Shown piece after piece: positions 8,562 through 14,962 of a DNA stretch of 14,962 nt (the stretch's first letter is position 1; every line of letters starts with the position of its first letter). A model generated the notes under the pieces. The model saw only the letters and a program-made list of their open reading frames with translations. It was not told where the DNA came from and made no database searches. The translations under genes and the position numbers were made by a program. Source of the stretch: Dehalococcoidia bacterium UBA2777 (GTDB taxonomy: Bacteria; Chloroflexota; Dehalococcoidia; UBA2247; UBA2777). Location: positions 502 through 15,463 of the forward strand of contig DEIJ01000147.1 of assembly GCA_002352365.1 (NCBI GenBank), written 5' to 3'.

Positions 8562-9755
8562 ATGGCATTAGCTCTAGAAGGCATCAAGATATTGGATTTA
8601 TCTTGGGTTCCAGTGGGGCATTATTGCACCATGATCCTGGGGGATTTAGGGGCAGAGGTGGTGAAGGTGGAGCCAACTTTCGAGACCGGTCTTCCTGCTG
8701 GGCTAGGAGTTTCCCCTCGAGGCGAAGAGGGGAGGAGAATTGCGGCATTTAACCCCCAAAATCGCAATAAGAAGAGCATAGTGCTTAACTTAAGAACCCC
8801 GCAGGGGCGTGAGGTATTTTATAAGCTTGCGGAAAAGGCAGATGTTATCCTGGAGGGCTTTAGGCCAGGGGTGACTGAGCGTCTTGGTGTGGATTACCAA
8901 ACCATTGCCAAGATAAACCCGAGGATCATCTATTGCTCTATCAGCGGCTATGGGCAGGATGGGCCGTACCGGGATTTGCCCGGTCATGATGCCAATTATA
9001 TCTCCATCGGTGGAGCTCTGGGACTAATTGGCCTCCGCGATGGCCCCCCAATTTTCCCTCAGAATTTGGTTGCTGATTATGCCGGTGGTTCCCTTCACGG
9101 TGTTATGGGCATTTTGACCGCTCTCATAGCCAGAGAGAGGACGGGTAGAGGGCAACACGTCGATATAGCTATGACGGATGGAGTGGTTTCGCTACTCAGT
9201 CTGTTTGCCTTCGAATATTTCTGCCACCAAACAATAGAAAAACGCGGTGAAGGTCTCATCGGTGGAGCGATGCCGTTCTACAGTGCTTACCAGACCAAGG
9301 ATGGTAACTATATTACCATTGGTTGCATCGAGCCGCATTTTTGGGAGAACATCTGCCGCGCCTTGGGTCGAGAGGACTTTATTCCCCATCAATATGTTGA
9401 AGGTGAAAAGCGAGAGGAGATACTTTCCTATTTCAGGGAGGTTTTCCGCACTAAGACTAGGGATGAATGGTTTGATCTGTTAAAGGAGAAGAATATCCCC
9501 ATAGGTAAGGTTTATTCTATCGATGAGGTGTTCACCGATCATCAGATACTCTACCGCCGCATGGTGGAGGAAATAGAGCACCCTACCTTGGGCAAAGTAA
9601 GGCAGGTGGGGATTGCCATGAAGTTCTCTGATACCCCGGGGAGCATCCGCAGTTTGTCACCACTCTTGGGGGAGCACACCGAGGAGATTTTGCAAGATTT
9701 GGGCTACACCGAAGAGCAGATTGAGGAGCTACGGAAAGCAGGGGCAACAATGTAA
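8562..9755 (+). CDS. CaiB/BaiF family III CoA-transferase, alpha-methylacyl-CoA racemase-like (paralogue 1)
   Basis: This protein has 397 residues, the normal length for a family III CoA-transferase. It opens with LEGIKILDLS, then GDLGAEVVKVE, NRNKKSIVLNL (67-77) and the EGFRPGVTERLGVDY core. In the racemase branch of this family the base pair is a His in GHD and an Asp after it, with a supporting Glu. All three have counterparts here: H142 (GHDANY), D172 (NLVADYAGG) and E257 (GCIEPHFW). That favours an alpha-methylacyl-CoA racemase, which interconverts 2R and 2S methyl-branched acyl-CoA, over a plain CoA-transferase, but the annotation level should stay at the family. GGAGG (8553-8557) lies 4 bases before the ATG. 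It is about two-thirds or more identical by eye to the next gene and looks like the product of a tandem duplication. It is first in the putative operon. Confidence 0.88.
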   Translation: MALALEGIKILDLSWVPVGHYCTMILGDLGAEVVKVEPTFETGLPAGLGVSPRGEEGRRIAAFNPQNRNKKSIVLNLRTPQGREVFYKLAEKADVILEGFRPGVTERLGVDYQTIAKINPRIIYCSISGYGQDGPYRDLPGHDANYISIGGALGLIGLRDGPPIFPQNLVADYAGGSLHGVMGILTALIARERTGRGQHVDIAMTDGVVSLLSLFAFEYFCHQTIEKRGEGLIGGAMPFYSAYQTKDGNYITIGCIEPHFWENICRALGREDFIPHQYVEGEKREEILSYFREVFRTKTRDEWFDLLKEKNIPIGKVYSIDEVFTDHQILYRRMVEEIEHPTLGKVRQVGIAMKFSDTPGSIRSLSPLLGEHTEEILQDLGYTEEQIEELRKAGATM

Positions 9756-9767
9756 CTTGGGGGAAGG

Positions 9768-10967
9768 ATGACTCTGCCATTAGAGGGCATCAGGATATTG
9801 GATTTATCCCGGGTGGCACCAGGCTCGCATTGCACCATGATCTTAGGAGACCTCGGGGCAGAGGTGATAAAGGTGGAGGCCCCCTTCAAGCCCGGTGTTC
9901 CTCCTATTGGCTCAGGGGTCTCTCCTCATCCCCAAGACAGGAGAGGGGAAAGGCTAGCTGCTTATCACCCCCTTAATCGTAATAAGAAGAGCCTCGTGCT
10001 TAACTTGAGGCTTGAGGAAGCTCGTCAGGTATTCTATAAGCTTGCGGAAAACTCGGATGTCATCTTGGAGGGCTTCAGACCAGGGGTAGTCAGGCGCTTA
10101 GGTGTGGACTACCAAACTGTGGGAAAAATAAATCCCAAAATCATCTATTGTTCACTCAGTGGTTATGGGCAGGATGGCCCCTATCAGTTTTTGCCTGGCC
10201 ATGACATCAATTATATCTCAGCCAGCGGCGCCTTGGGGGTGATTGGTGAACGTGGTGGGCCTCCCATTATCCCGCTGAATCTGGTAGCCGATTACGCTGG
10301 CGGAGCTCTTCATGCCGTTATAGGTATTTTCGCTGCCCTTCTGGCTAGGGAGAAAACAGGCCGGGGACAGTATGTTGATATAGCCATGACAGACGGGGTT
10401 ATTTCGCTTTTAAGTATGGTAGCCTTCGATTACTTCTGCAACGGGGTGATACTAAAGCGGGGAGAAAGCATGCTTGGCGGGACACCATTTTATAACCCCT
10501 ATTTGACCAAGGATGATAAATATATTACTATCGGCTGCATTGAGCCTCATTTTTGGCAGAACCTGTGTCAGGAACTGGGTAGGGTGGACTTCATCCCATA
10601 CCAACATGCCGAAGGTGAAAAGCGAGAGGAAATGCTATCTTATTTTACAGATATCTTTTGCACCAAGACCAGAGATGAATGGTTCGAACTCCTAAAAGAG
10701 AAGGATATCCCGGTGGCCAAGGTTTACTCCATCGATGAAGTTTTTAGCGATCCTCAGGTACTTCATCGCCACATGGCGGTGGAGATAGAGCATCCCACTT
10801 TGGGTAAAGTGAAGCAGGTAGGCATCCCTTTAAAGCTCTCAGATACATCAGGGAGCATCCGGAGCCTGGCACCAACCTTGGGCAAGCACAATGAAGAGAT
10901 TTTGTGTAACTTGGGCTACACCACAGAGCAGATTGTAGAGCTGCGGAAGGTAGGAGCGATAATATAG
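9768..10967 (+). CDS. CaiB/BaiF family III CoA-transferase, alpha-methylacyl-CoA racemase-like (paralogue 2)
   Basis: This 399-residue protein starts 12 bases after the previous stop. An in-frame stop at 9753-9755 fixes the ATG at 9768 as the first possible start. GGGGGAAGG lies directly against it, an unusually tight spacing. Sequence follows the family from MTLPLEGIRILDLSRVAPG through NRNKKSLVLNL to the C-terminus. The racemase-type residues are H145 (GHDINY), D175 (NLVADYAGG) and E259 (GCIEPHFW). It is the closest relative of the upstream gene, differing mainly in a variable loop (about 41-62). The two could form a heteromer, as adjacent family III subunits do in benzylsuccinyl-CoA transferase, or act on related substrates. 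Substrate cannot be predicted. It is followed by the longest gap in the cluster. Confidence 0.88.
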   Translation: MTLPLEGIRILDLSRVAPGSHCTMILGDLGAEVIKVEAPFKPGVPPIGSGVSPHPQDRRGERLAAYHPLNRNKKSLVLNLRLEEARQVFYKLAENSDVILEGFRPGVVRRLGVDYQTVGKINPKIIYCSLSGYGQDGPYQFLPGHDINYISASGALGVIGERGGPPIIPLNLVADYAGGALHAVIGIFAALLAREKTGRGQYVDIAMTDGVISLLSMVAFDYFCNGVILKRGESMLGGTPFYNPYLTKDDKYITIGCIEPHFWQNLCQELGRVDFIPYQHAEGEKREEMLSYFTDIFCTKTRDEWFELLKEKDIPVAKVYSIDEVFSDPQVLHRHMAVEIEHPTLGKVKQVGIPLKLSDTSGSIRSLAPTLGKHNEEILCNLGYTTEQIVELRKVGAII

Positions 10968-11001
10968 CTACCCCTGAAGAACTTCGATTTTTTTGGGATA
11001 C

Positions 11002-11066
11002 TGAAGAGGGGGGCCCCAGCCGAATCAGGGATTTGGCTGGGGATAAAAGAGCAAAGCGAATCTTCA
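11002..11066 (+). other. long stem-loop between CaiB-like paralogues 2 and 3
   Basis: Bases 11014-11026 pair with 11030-11042 to give a 13-bp stem (one G-T wobble) closed by the three-base loop AGG. The lower eight pairs, CCCCAGCC with GGCTGGGG, are perfect. An outer stem, TGAAGA (11002-11007) with TCTTCA (11061-11066), can enclose it. No T tract follows (ATAAAAGAGC), so it is not a classic intrinsic terminator on this strand. A T run lies before it (10988-10994). It could be an mRNA-processing or stability element, a factor-dependent pause, or a remnant of a small repeat element. Confidence 0.6.
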
Positions 11067-11090
11067 TGGGGCATTAATATGGGGGGAAGG

Positions 11091-12287
11091 ATGATGCTGC
11101 CACTTGAGGGAGTAAAAGTTTTAGACTTAACTCGATTACTGCCTGGCCCCTATTGTACCATGCTCTTAGCCGACATGGGGGCTGAGGTAATAAAGATCGA
11201 GCAACCCCATCCTCGCTGGGAAATCGCTGAATCCGGGCTGATGGGGCCGCTGCCCGAAGCGCCAGCGGAGAAGAGGCGAGAGATAATTCAGGCCTATCGT
11301 TTTGTCGATCGCAATAAGAAGAGCATTGCCCTAGATTTGAAAACCCCACAGGGGAAGAAGATTTTCTATCAGCTTGCCGAAGGTGTGGATGTGGTGGTGG
11401 AGGAGTTCAGGCCCGGGGTAACCAAGCGTCTCGGGGTGGATTATGAGACTGTTAAGCAGATTAATCCTAAAATCATCTATTGTGCCATCACCGGGTTTGG
11501 TCAAGATGGGCCATATAGCCAGTTTCCTGGTCATGATCCCAATTACCTGGCCACTGCCGGCGTGCTTGGCCTCACCGGTACCGCTGATGGGCAGCATGCA
11601 TATCCCGGTGTGCCTATCGCTGATCTCGGAGGAGGTGGTATGCACGGAACTATGGGAATCCTTCTTGCCCTCATCGCTCGGCAGAGGACCGGCCAGGGGC
11701 AGTTTGTGGACATCTCTATGACCGATGGGCTTATCTCTTGGCTGGCAGTTAGCCATGAGGCATATTTCTCCACCGGCTGGCAGCCGAAGCTAGGAACACC
11801 CTCTCACGTCTATGAGACTAAGGATGGGAAGTACCTCTGTATTGCCCCCGCCGAACCCTGGTTCTGGGAAAGGGTATGTCGGGCATTGGATCTGGAGGAA
11901 TTCATCCCTGATCACCAAAAAATCTTTGGTCACAGTGATAGGGCTAAACAGATAATCTCCCGTTTTGCTGAGGTGTTTCGTACCAAGACAAGGGATGAGT
12001 GGCTCGAGGTTCTGCGTGAAGCAGATACTTGCGTCGCCCCGGTGTATACTATGGAAGAGGTATTCTCTGATCCTCAGGTACTCCACCGTCAAATGGTGAC
12101 CGAGGTAGAACACCCCTCTTTGGGGAAGATCAAGCATGTGGGGATCGCCATAAAGTTATCCGAGACGCCGGGGAAGATAAGGTGTACTGCCCCTCTCCCC
12201 GGTGAGCACACCGAGGAGATTTTGCAGGATTTGGGCTACACCAAACAGCAGCTCGAGGAATTGCGCCAAGTGGGGACAATAATTTGA
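11091..12287 (+). CDS. CaiB/BaiF family III CoA-transferase, alpha-methylacyl-CoA racemase-like (paralogue 3)
   Basis: With a start at 11091 the protein has 398 residues. It shares the family core with paralogues 1 and 2 but is clearly more distant (roughly half identical by eye). It keeps GHDPNY, IADLGGG and APAEPWFW, whose His, Asp and Glu match the racemase residues H148, D178 and E255 in this numbering. The segment after the first beta-alpha unit is longer and different (PHPRWEIAESGLMGPLPEAP), which suggests another substrate. An in-frame ATG at 11079 would add four residues (MGGR). I chose 11091 because MMLPLEGVKVLDL lines up with the N-termini of both paralogues and because GGGGGAAGG-ATG is the same start context as paralogue 2. 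ATG 11094 is a further option. A 3' stretch is almost identical to paralogue 1. Confidence 0.86.
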   Translation: MMLPLEGVKVLDLTRLLPGPYCTMLLADMGAEVIKIEQPHPRWEIAESGLMGPLPEAPAEKRREIIQAYRFVDRNKKSIALDLKTPQGKKIFYQLAEGVDVVVEEFRPGVTKRLGVDYETVKQINPKIIYCAITGFGQDGPYSQFPGHDPNYLATAGVLGLTGTADGQHAYPGVPIADLGGGGMHGTMGILLALIARQRTGQGQFVDISMTDGLISWLAVSHEAYFSTGWQPKLGTPSHVYETKDGKYLCIAPAEPWFWERVCRALDLEEFIPDHQKIFGHSDRAKQIISRFAEVFRTKTRDEWLEVLREADTCVAPVYTMEEVFSDPQVLHRQMVTEVEHPSLGKIKHVGIAIKLSETPGKIRCTAPLPGEHTEEILQDLGYTKQQLEELRQVGTII

Positions 12288-12317
12288 GGCTGCTTCGGTG
12301 TTCTTTGGGGGTGAATA

Positions 12318-12557
12318 ATGACGGTAAAAGCTTTTGTATTAGTCGAAGCAGGGGTGGAGAAGAGCAAAGAAGTGGTTGAGGCTCTGGAAAAGGTGAAAGG
12401 GGTAAAGTCAGTGGACGCAGTAACTGGCCCTTACGACTTCATCGTTGTGGTTGAAGAGGCAGATGTAAACAGTATAGGGAGCGTGGTCACTAAGGGAATT
12501 CACTCGGTTGCGGGCATCTCCAGAACCATAACCTGCATCGCCATAAAACTGACTTAA
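12318..12557 (+). CDS. stand-alone Lrp/AsnC-type ligand-binding (RAM) domain protein
   Basis: This protein has 79 residues. It starts with TVKAFVLVEAG and contains VKSVDAVTGPYDFIVVVEEA (28-47), then VAGISRTITCIAIKL, the pattern of the C-terminal effector-binding domain of Lrp/AsnC regulators (RAM domain). The DNA-binding helix-turn-helix is absent, so it is not a repressor on its own. Proteins of this type assemble into rings that bind amino acids or other small metabolites at subunit interfaces. In this operon, between CaiB-like and acyl-CoA dehydrogenase genes, it may sense a pathway intermediate or modulate an Lrp-type partner encoded elsewhere. That role is inference. GGGGGTGA (12307-12314) precedes the ATG, and the gene ends 9 bases before the next start. 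Confidence 0.85.
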   Translation: MTVKAFVLVEAGVEKSKEVVEALEKVKGVKSVDAVTGPYDFIVVVEEADVNSIGSVVTKGIHSVAGISRTITCIAIKLT

Positions 12558-12566
12558 GGGCTGCGG

Positions 12567-13715
12567 ATGGATTTCAGCTTCACACCAGAACAAGAACGAT
12601 TTAGAGAAGAGGTTCGCCACTTCCTGGATAGGGAATTGCCCCAGCAAGAGGTAACCGAGGATCGCTGGTTATTCGGCTTTTTCCCCCAGTTCTCCCGCAA
12701 ATTAGGTGAGCGGGGGTGGATTGGCCTAACCTGGCCTAAAGAGTATGGTGGCCAAGCCCGTAGCTACTTGGATCGGCTTATCCTCACTGAGGAACTGCTT
12801 CGCTATGGGGCACCAGTATTTGCTCATTGGTTTGGCGACCGCCAAATAGGACCAGCTATTCTGGCTCATGGAACTGAGGAACAGAAAAGGGAATTCCTCC
12901 CCCAGATTGCTAAGGGAGAGATATCCTTCTGCGTTGGCATGAGTGAAACTGAGGCCGGCTCTGATCTGGCCTCCCTTCAGACCAAAGCTTCAACAGAGGG
13001 GGACTGGTTTATTATCAATGGGCAGAAGGTGTGGACTACCGGGGCACACCTAGCTCACTTCTGTTACTTGGTAGTTAGAACTGACCCGAGTGCCCCCAAA
13101 CATAGAGGGATAAGCGAGCTTATTGTCGACATGAAGTCCCCAGGAATCACCGCTCGCCCCCTGGTAGATATGACAGGGGCCCACGAGTTGAATGAGGTCT
13201 TTTTTGATAATGTTCATGTCCCTAAGAAGATGCTAATCGGCCAGGAAAACCGGGGCTGGTATCAAATTGCTTCTCAACTAGATTATGAGCGGAGCGGAAT
13301 CGAGCGGGTGATGAGCAATTACCCTCTATTTGTAGATATAATCAATTTGGCTAAGGAGGAAGGACTAGGCAAGGACCCGCTAGTCCGATATAAGCTAGCT
13401 CAGCTAGGTATCGAATTCGAGGTAGGAAGATTATTTTGCTATCGGGTGGCATGGCTGTTGAGCCAAGGTATCGTGCCTAATTATGAAGCAGCCATGGCCA
13501 AGACATTCTGTACTGAATTTGAGCAGCGCCTGGCTAATGTGGCCAGCCAAATCATGGGGCTCTATGGCCAATTAATGCCAGGCTCAAAAATGGGTCTGCT
13601 TAAGGGGAGGGTAGCAAGAGCCTATTTATATTCCCCAGCTTATACTATGCAAGGGGGCACTTCAGAGATATTGAGGAATATTGTTGGTATTAGGGGATTG
13701 GGGTTGCCCAGCTAG
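12567..13715 (+). CDS. acyl-CoA dehydrogenase (first of two)
   Basis: This 382-residue flavoprotein has the normal length for the family. It would introduce an alpha,beta double bond into an acyl-CoA and pass electrons to electron-transfer flavoprotein. Signatures are MDFSFTPEQERFREEVRHFL at the N-terminus, ERGWIGLTWPKEYGG, GMSETEAGSDLASL (FAD/substrate loop) and INGQKVWTTGAHLAHF with W156 near the flavin. The C-terminus is MQGGTSEILRNIVGIRGLGL. The medium-chain-type catalytic Glu position is Gly (G363). Instead LDYERS supplies E241 at the position of the isovaleryl-CoA dehydrogenase base, which suits branched or bulky substrates. AAGGG (12556-12560) overlaps the preceding stop and gives 6-base spacing to the ATG. 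It may pair with the next gene product. Confidence 0.93.
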   Translation: MDFSFTPEQERFREEVRHFLDRELPQQEVTEDRWLFGFFPQFSRKLGERGWIGLTWPKEYGGQARSYLDRLILTEELLRYGAPVFAHWFGDRQIGPAILAHGTEEQKREFLPQIAKGEISFCVGMSETEAGSDLASLQTKASTEGDWFIINGQKVWTTGAHLAHFCYLVVRTDPSAPKHRGISELIVDMKSPGITARPLVDMTGAHELNEVFFDNVHVPKKMLIGQENRGWYQIASQLDYERSGIERVMSNYPLFVDIINLAKEEGLGKDPLVRYKLAQLGIEFEVGRLFCYRVAWLLSQGIVPNYEAAMAKTFCTEFEQRLANVASQIMGLYGQLMPGSKMGLLKGRVARAYLYSPAYTMQGGTSEILRNIVGIRGLGLPS

Positions 13716-13744
13716 GTCCCGGCGACCGACAAAAGGAGGTAGAA

Positions 13745-14938
13745 ATGGATTTCACATTTACTCCGCAGCAGGAGGCACTAAGGGCAGAGTTTAAAGAGTT
13801 CTTTGCTGAAGAAGAGAAAAGAGCACCTGAGGGGTGGACAGGAGGGATAGAGGCGCTTTTTGCCTCTGATGAGGGGTGGGTTTATCATCGCTCGGTAGCA
13901 GAAAAGCTGGCAGAGAGAGGTTGGCTGGCCTTACCTTGGCCCAAGGAATATGGCGGCAAAGAACATAGTTATATGGAACAACTTATCTTCAGTGAGGTAA
14001 AGTCATATCACCGAGTACCCGGGGCTGACCTGTGGGGACCATACATTGTAGCCCCCAGTATCTTGGAGTATGGCACTGAGGAGATTAAGCGGGAATGGCT
14101 GCCCCGAATAGCTCGGGCGGAGATAAACTGGTGTCAAGGCTGGAGTGAACCTAATGCCGGCTCAGACCTGGCTTCACTGACCACTCGAGCGGTAGAAGAC
14201 GGAGACGATTATGTCATCAATGGTCAGAAGACTTGGACTAGTGGAGCCCACCGTGCTGACCACATCTTCCTTATGGCCAGGACAGACCCCAACGCCCCCA
14301 AGCATAGAGGGCTTACTTACTTCCTCTCTGAAATGGATCGGCCGGGGATTACTGTCCGCCCCCTGCTGTATATGAATCGCGCCCATCTATATAATGAGGT
14401 GTATTTCGATAATCTGCGCATTCCCAAGCGAAATATTGTCGGTCCAGTTAATGTCGGCTGGTATGTTACCATGGCAGGGATAAACTTCGAAAGGTCTATG
14501 GTTGGGGGGGTAGCAGAAGCCAAGCGAGACCTGGAGGATTTGGTGGAGTTTTGCAAACAGACACGGCGTGATGGCCAAGTCCTGGCTAAAGACCCTCTGG
14601 TACGACAAAGATTGGCTGAGTTTGCTATTGAGATTGAGGCTGGCCGTCAGTGGGCCTATAATGTATCTTGGCTACAAAGCAAGAATCCCATGATCTCTGG
14701 AGAGCCATCGGCATCGAAGTACTTTATCACTGAGCTAACTGTACGCCTGGCCAATGCTGGAGTGGAGATTATGGGCTTATATGGGACACTGAGAACAGGG
14801 TCAAAGTGGGCAAACCTCCAGGGGAAGTTCGAGGCCCTCTGCCAAGAAAGCCTTGGTATTACTATTGCCGCGGGTAGCACCGAGACGATGATAAACTTAA
14901 TTGCCTGGATGGGATTGAAGCTACCGCGGATAAGGTAG
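13745..14938 (+). CDS. acyl-CoA dehydrogenase (second of two)
   Basis: This is a 397-residue acyl-CoA dehydrogenase, 29 bases after the first, with a strong ribosome-binding site (AAGGAGGT, 13733-13740). It has MDFTFTPQQEALRAEFKEFF, ERGWLALPWPKEYGG, GWSEPNAGSDLASL, INGQKTWTSGAHRADH and a C-terminus AAGSTETMINLIAWMGLKLP. The medium-chain-type Glu is replaced by Ala. INFERS provides E249 at the isovaleryl-type position. The end differs from the usual GGTSEI...RNI pattern. It is well diverged from its neighbour, so the pair is not a recent duplication. Adjacent, unequal dehydrogenases can form alpha2beta2 heterotetramers, as in actinobacterial steroid side-chain oxidation. That could apply here, but two separate homotetramers are equally compatible with the sequence. 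It is the last gene in the window. Confidence 0.93.
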   Translation: MDFTFTPQQEALRAEFKEFFAEEEKRAPEGWTGGIEALFASDEGWVYHRSVAEKLAERGWLALPWPKEYGGKEHSYMEQLIFSEVKSYHRVPGADLWGPYIVAPSILEYGTEEIKREWLPRIARAEINWCQGWSEPNAGSDLASLTTRAVEDGDDYVINGQKTWTSGAHRADHIFLMARTDPNAPKHRGLTYFLSEMDRPGITVRPLLYMNRAHLYNEVYFDNLRIPKRNIVGPVNVGWYVTMAGINFERSMVGGVAEAKRDLEDLVEFCKQTRRDGQVLAKDPLVRQRLAEFAIEIEAGRQWAYNVSWLQSKNPMISGEPSASKYFITELTVRLANAGVEIMGLYGTLRTGSKWANLQGKFEALCQESLGITIAAGSTETMINLIAWMGLKLPRIR

Positions 14939-14945
14939 AAGGGAT

Positions 14946-14962
14946 AGAGACAGAGACAGAGA
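14946..14962 (+). repeat. short tandem repeat of AGAGAC at the window edge
   Basis: Two full copies of AGAGAC plus AGAGA run into the end of the window, starting 8 bases after the last stop codon. The repeat may continue beyond the edge. It is purine-rich and could double as ribosome-binding context for a next gene, but too little is visible to say. Confidence 0.4.

Noticed and set aside
8411..8752. 113-codon plus-strand open frame overlapping the start of CaiB-like paralogue 1
   Set aside because: It runs out of frame through well-conserved paralogue 1 sequence, has no convincing ribosome-binding site and an implausible Gly/Arg/Ser-rich composition.
10972..10995. GAAGAACTTC followed by seven T after paralogue 2, possible terminator
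   Set aside because: The stem would be only three base pairs, too weak to stop transcription, although the T run is good.

Overview
The window looks like a chromosomal segment from a member of the Chloroflexota, most likely class Dehalococcoidia. That guess rests on the style of RpoB and RpoC, on rpoBC having its own promoter with no rplJL directly upstream, and on the piling up of CaiB-like acyl-CoA proteins and acyl-CoA dehydrogenases. I could not run a search, so the placement is inference. All confident genes lie on the + strand. I see no rRNA, tRNA, CRISPR array, insertion sequence or prophage.

Layout. Bases 1-194 hold a minus-strand coding trace that seems frameshifted. A good sigma70-type promoter (216-245) then leads into rpoB (355-3930) and rpoC (3932-7834), the two large subunits of RNA polymerase, one base apart. 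A 72-residue stand-alone biotin carrier protein follows (7981-8199). It is closed by hairpins, one of which looks like an intrinsic terminator (8235-8258). A non-coding stretch of about 360 bases ends in a plausible promoter (8462-8490).

From 8562 to 14938 there is what looks like one catabolic operon. It has three tandem family III CoA-transferase / alpha-methylacyl-CoA racemase paralogues (8562-9755, 9768-10967, 11091-12287), a stand-alone Lrp/AsnC-type effector-binding (RAM) domain (12318-12557), and two acyl-CoA dehydrogenases (12567-13715, 13745-14938). The gaps are 9 to 62 bases, except the one between the second and third paralogues, which is 123 bases and carries a strong 13-bp hairpin.

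How the genes may work together (inference). All three CaiB-like proteins keep the His, Asp and Glu positions used by alpha-methylacyl-CoA racemases. Both dehydrogenases carry Glu at the isovaleryl-CoA-dehydrogenase-type position and not at the medium-chain type position. Together this points to degradation of methyl-branched acyl-CoA, with epimerisation or CoA transfer feeding alpha,beta-dehydrogenation. The biotin carrier could serve a propionyl-CoA or acetyl-CoA carboxylase whose other subunits lie elsewhere, but it sits behind a terminator and may be unrelated. The RAM protein is a candidate metabolite sensor for the cluster.

I found no clearly new biological system. The points most worth a second look are the racemase/dehydrogenase cluster with its lone RAM protein, the hairpins at 8204-8258 and 11002-11066, a probable gene-conversion tract between the first and third CaiB-like genes, and the broken minus-strand gene at the left edge.
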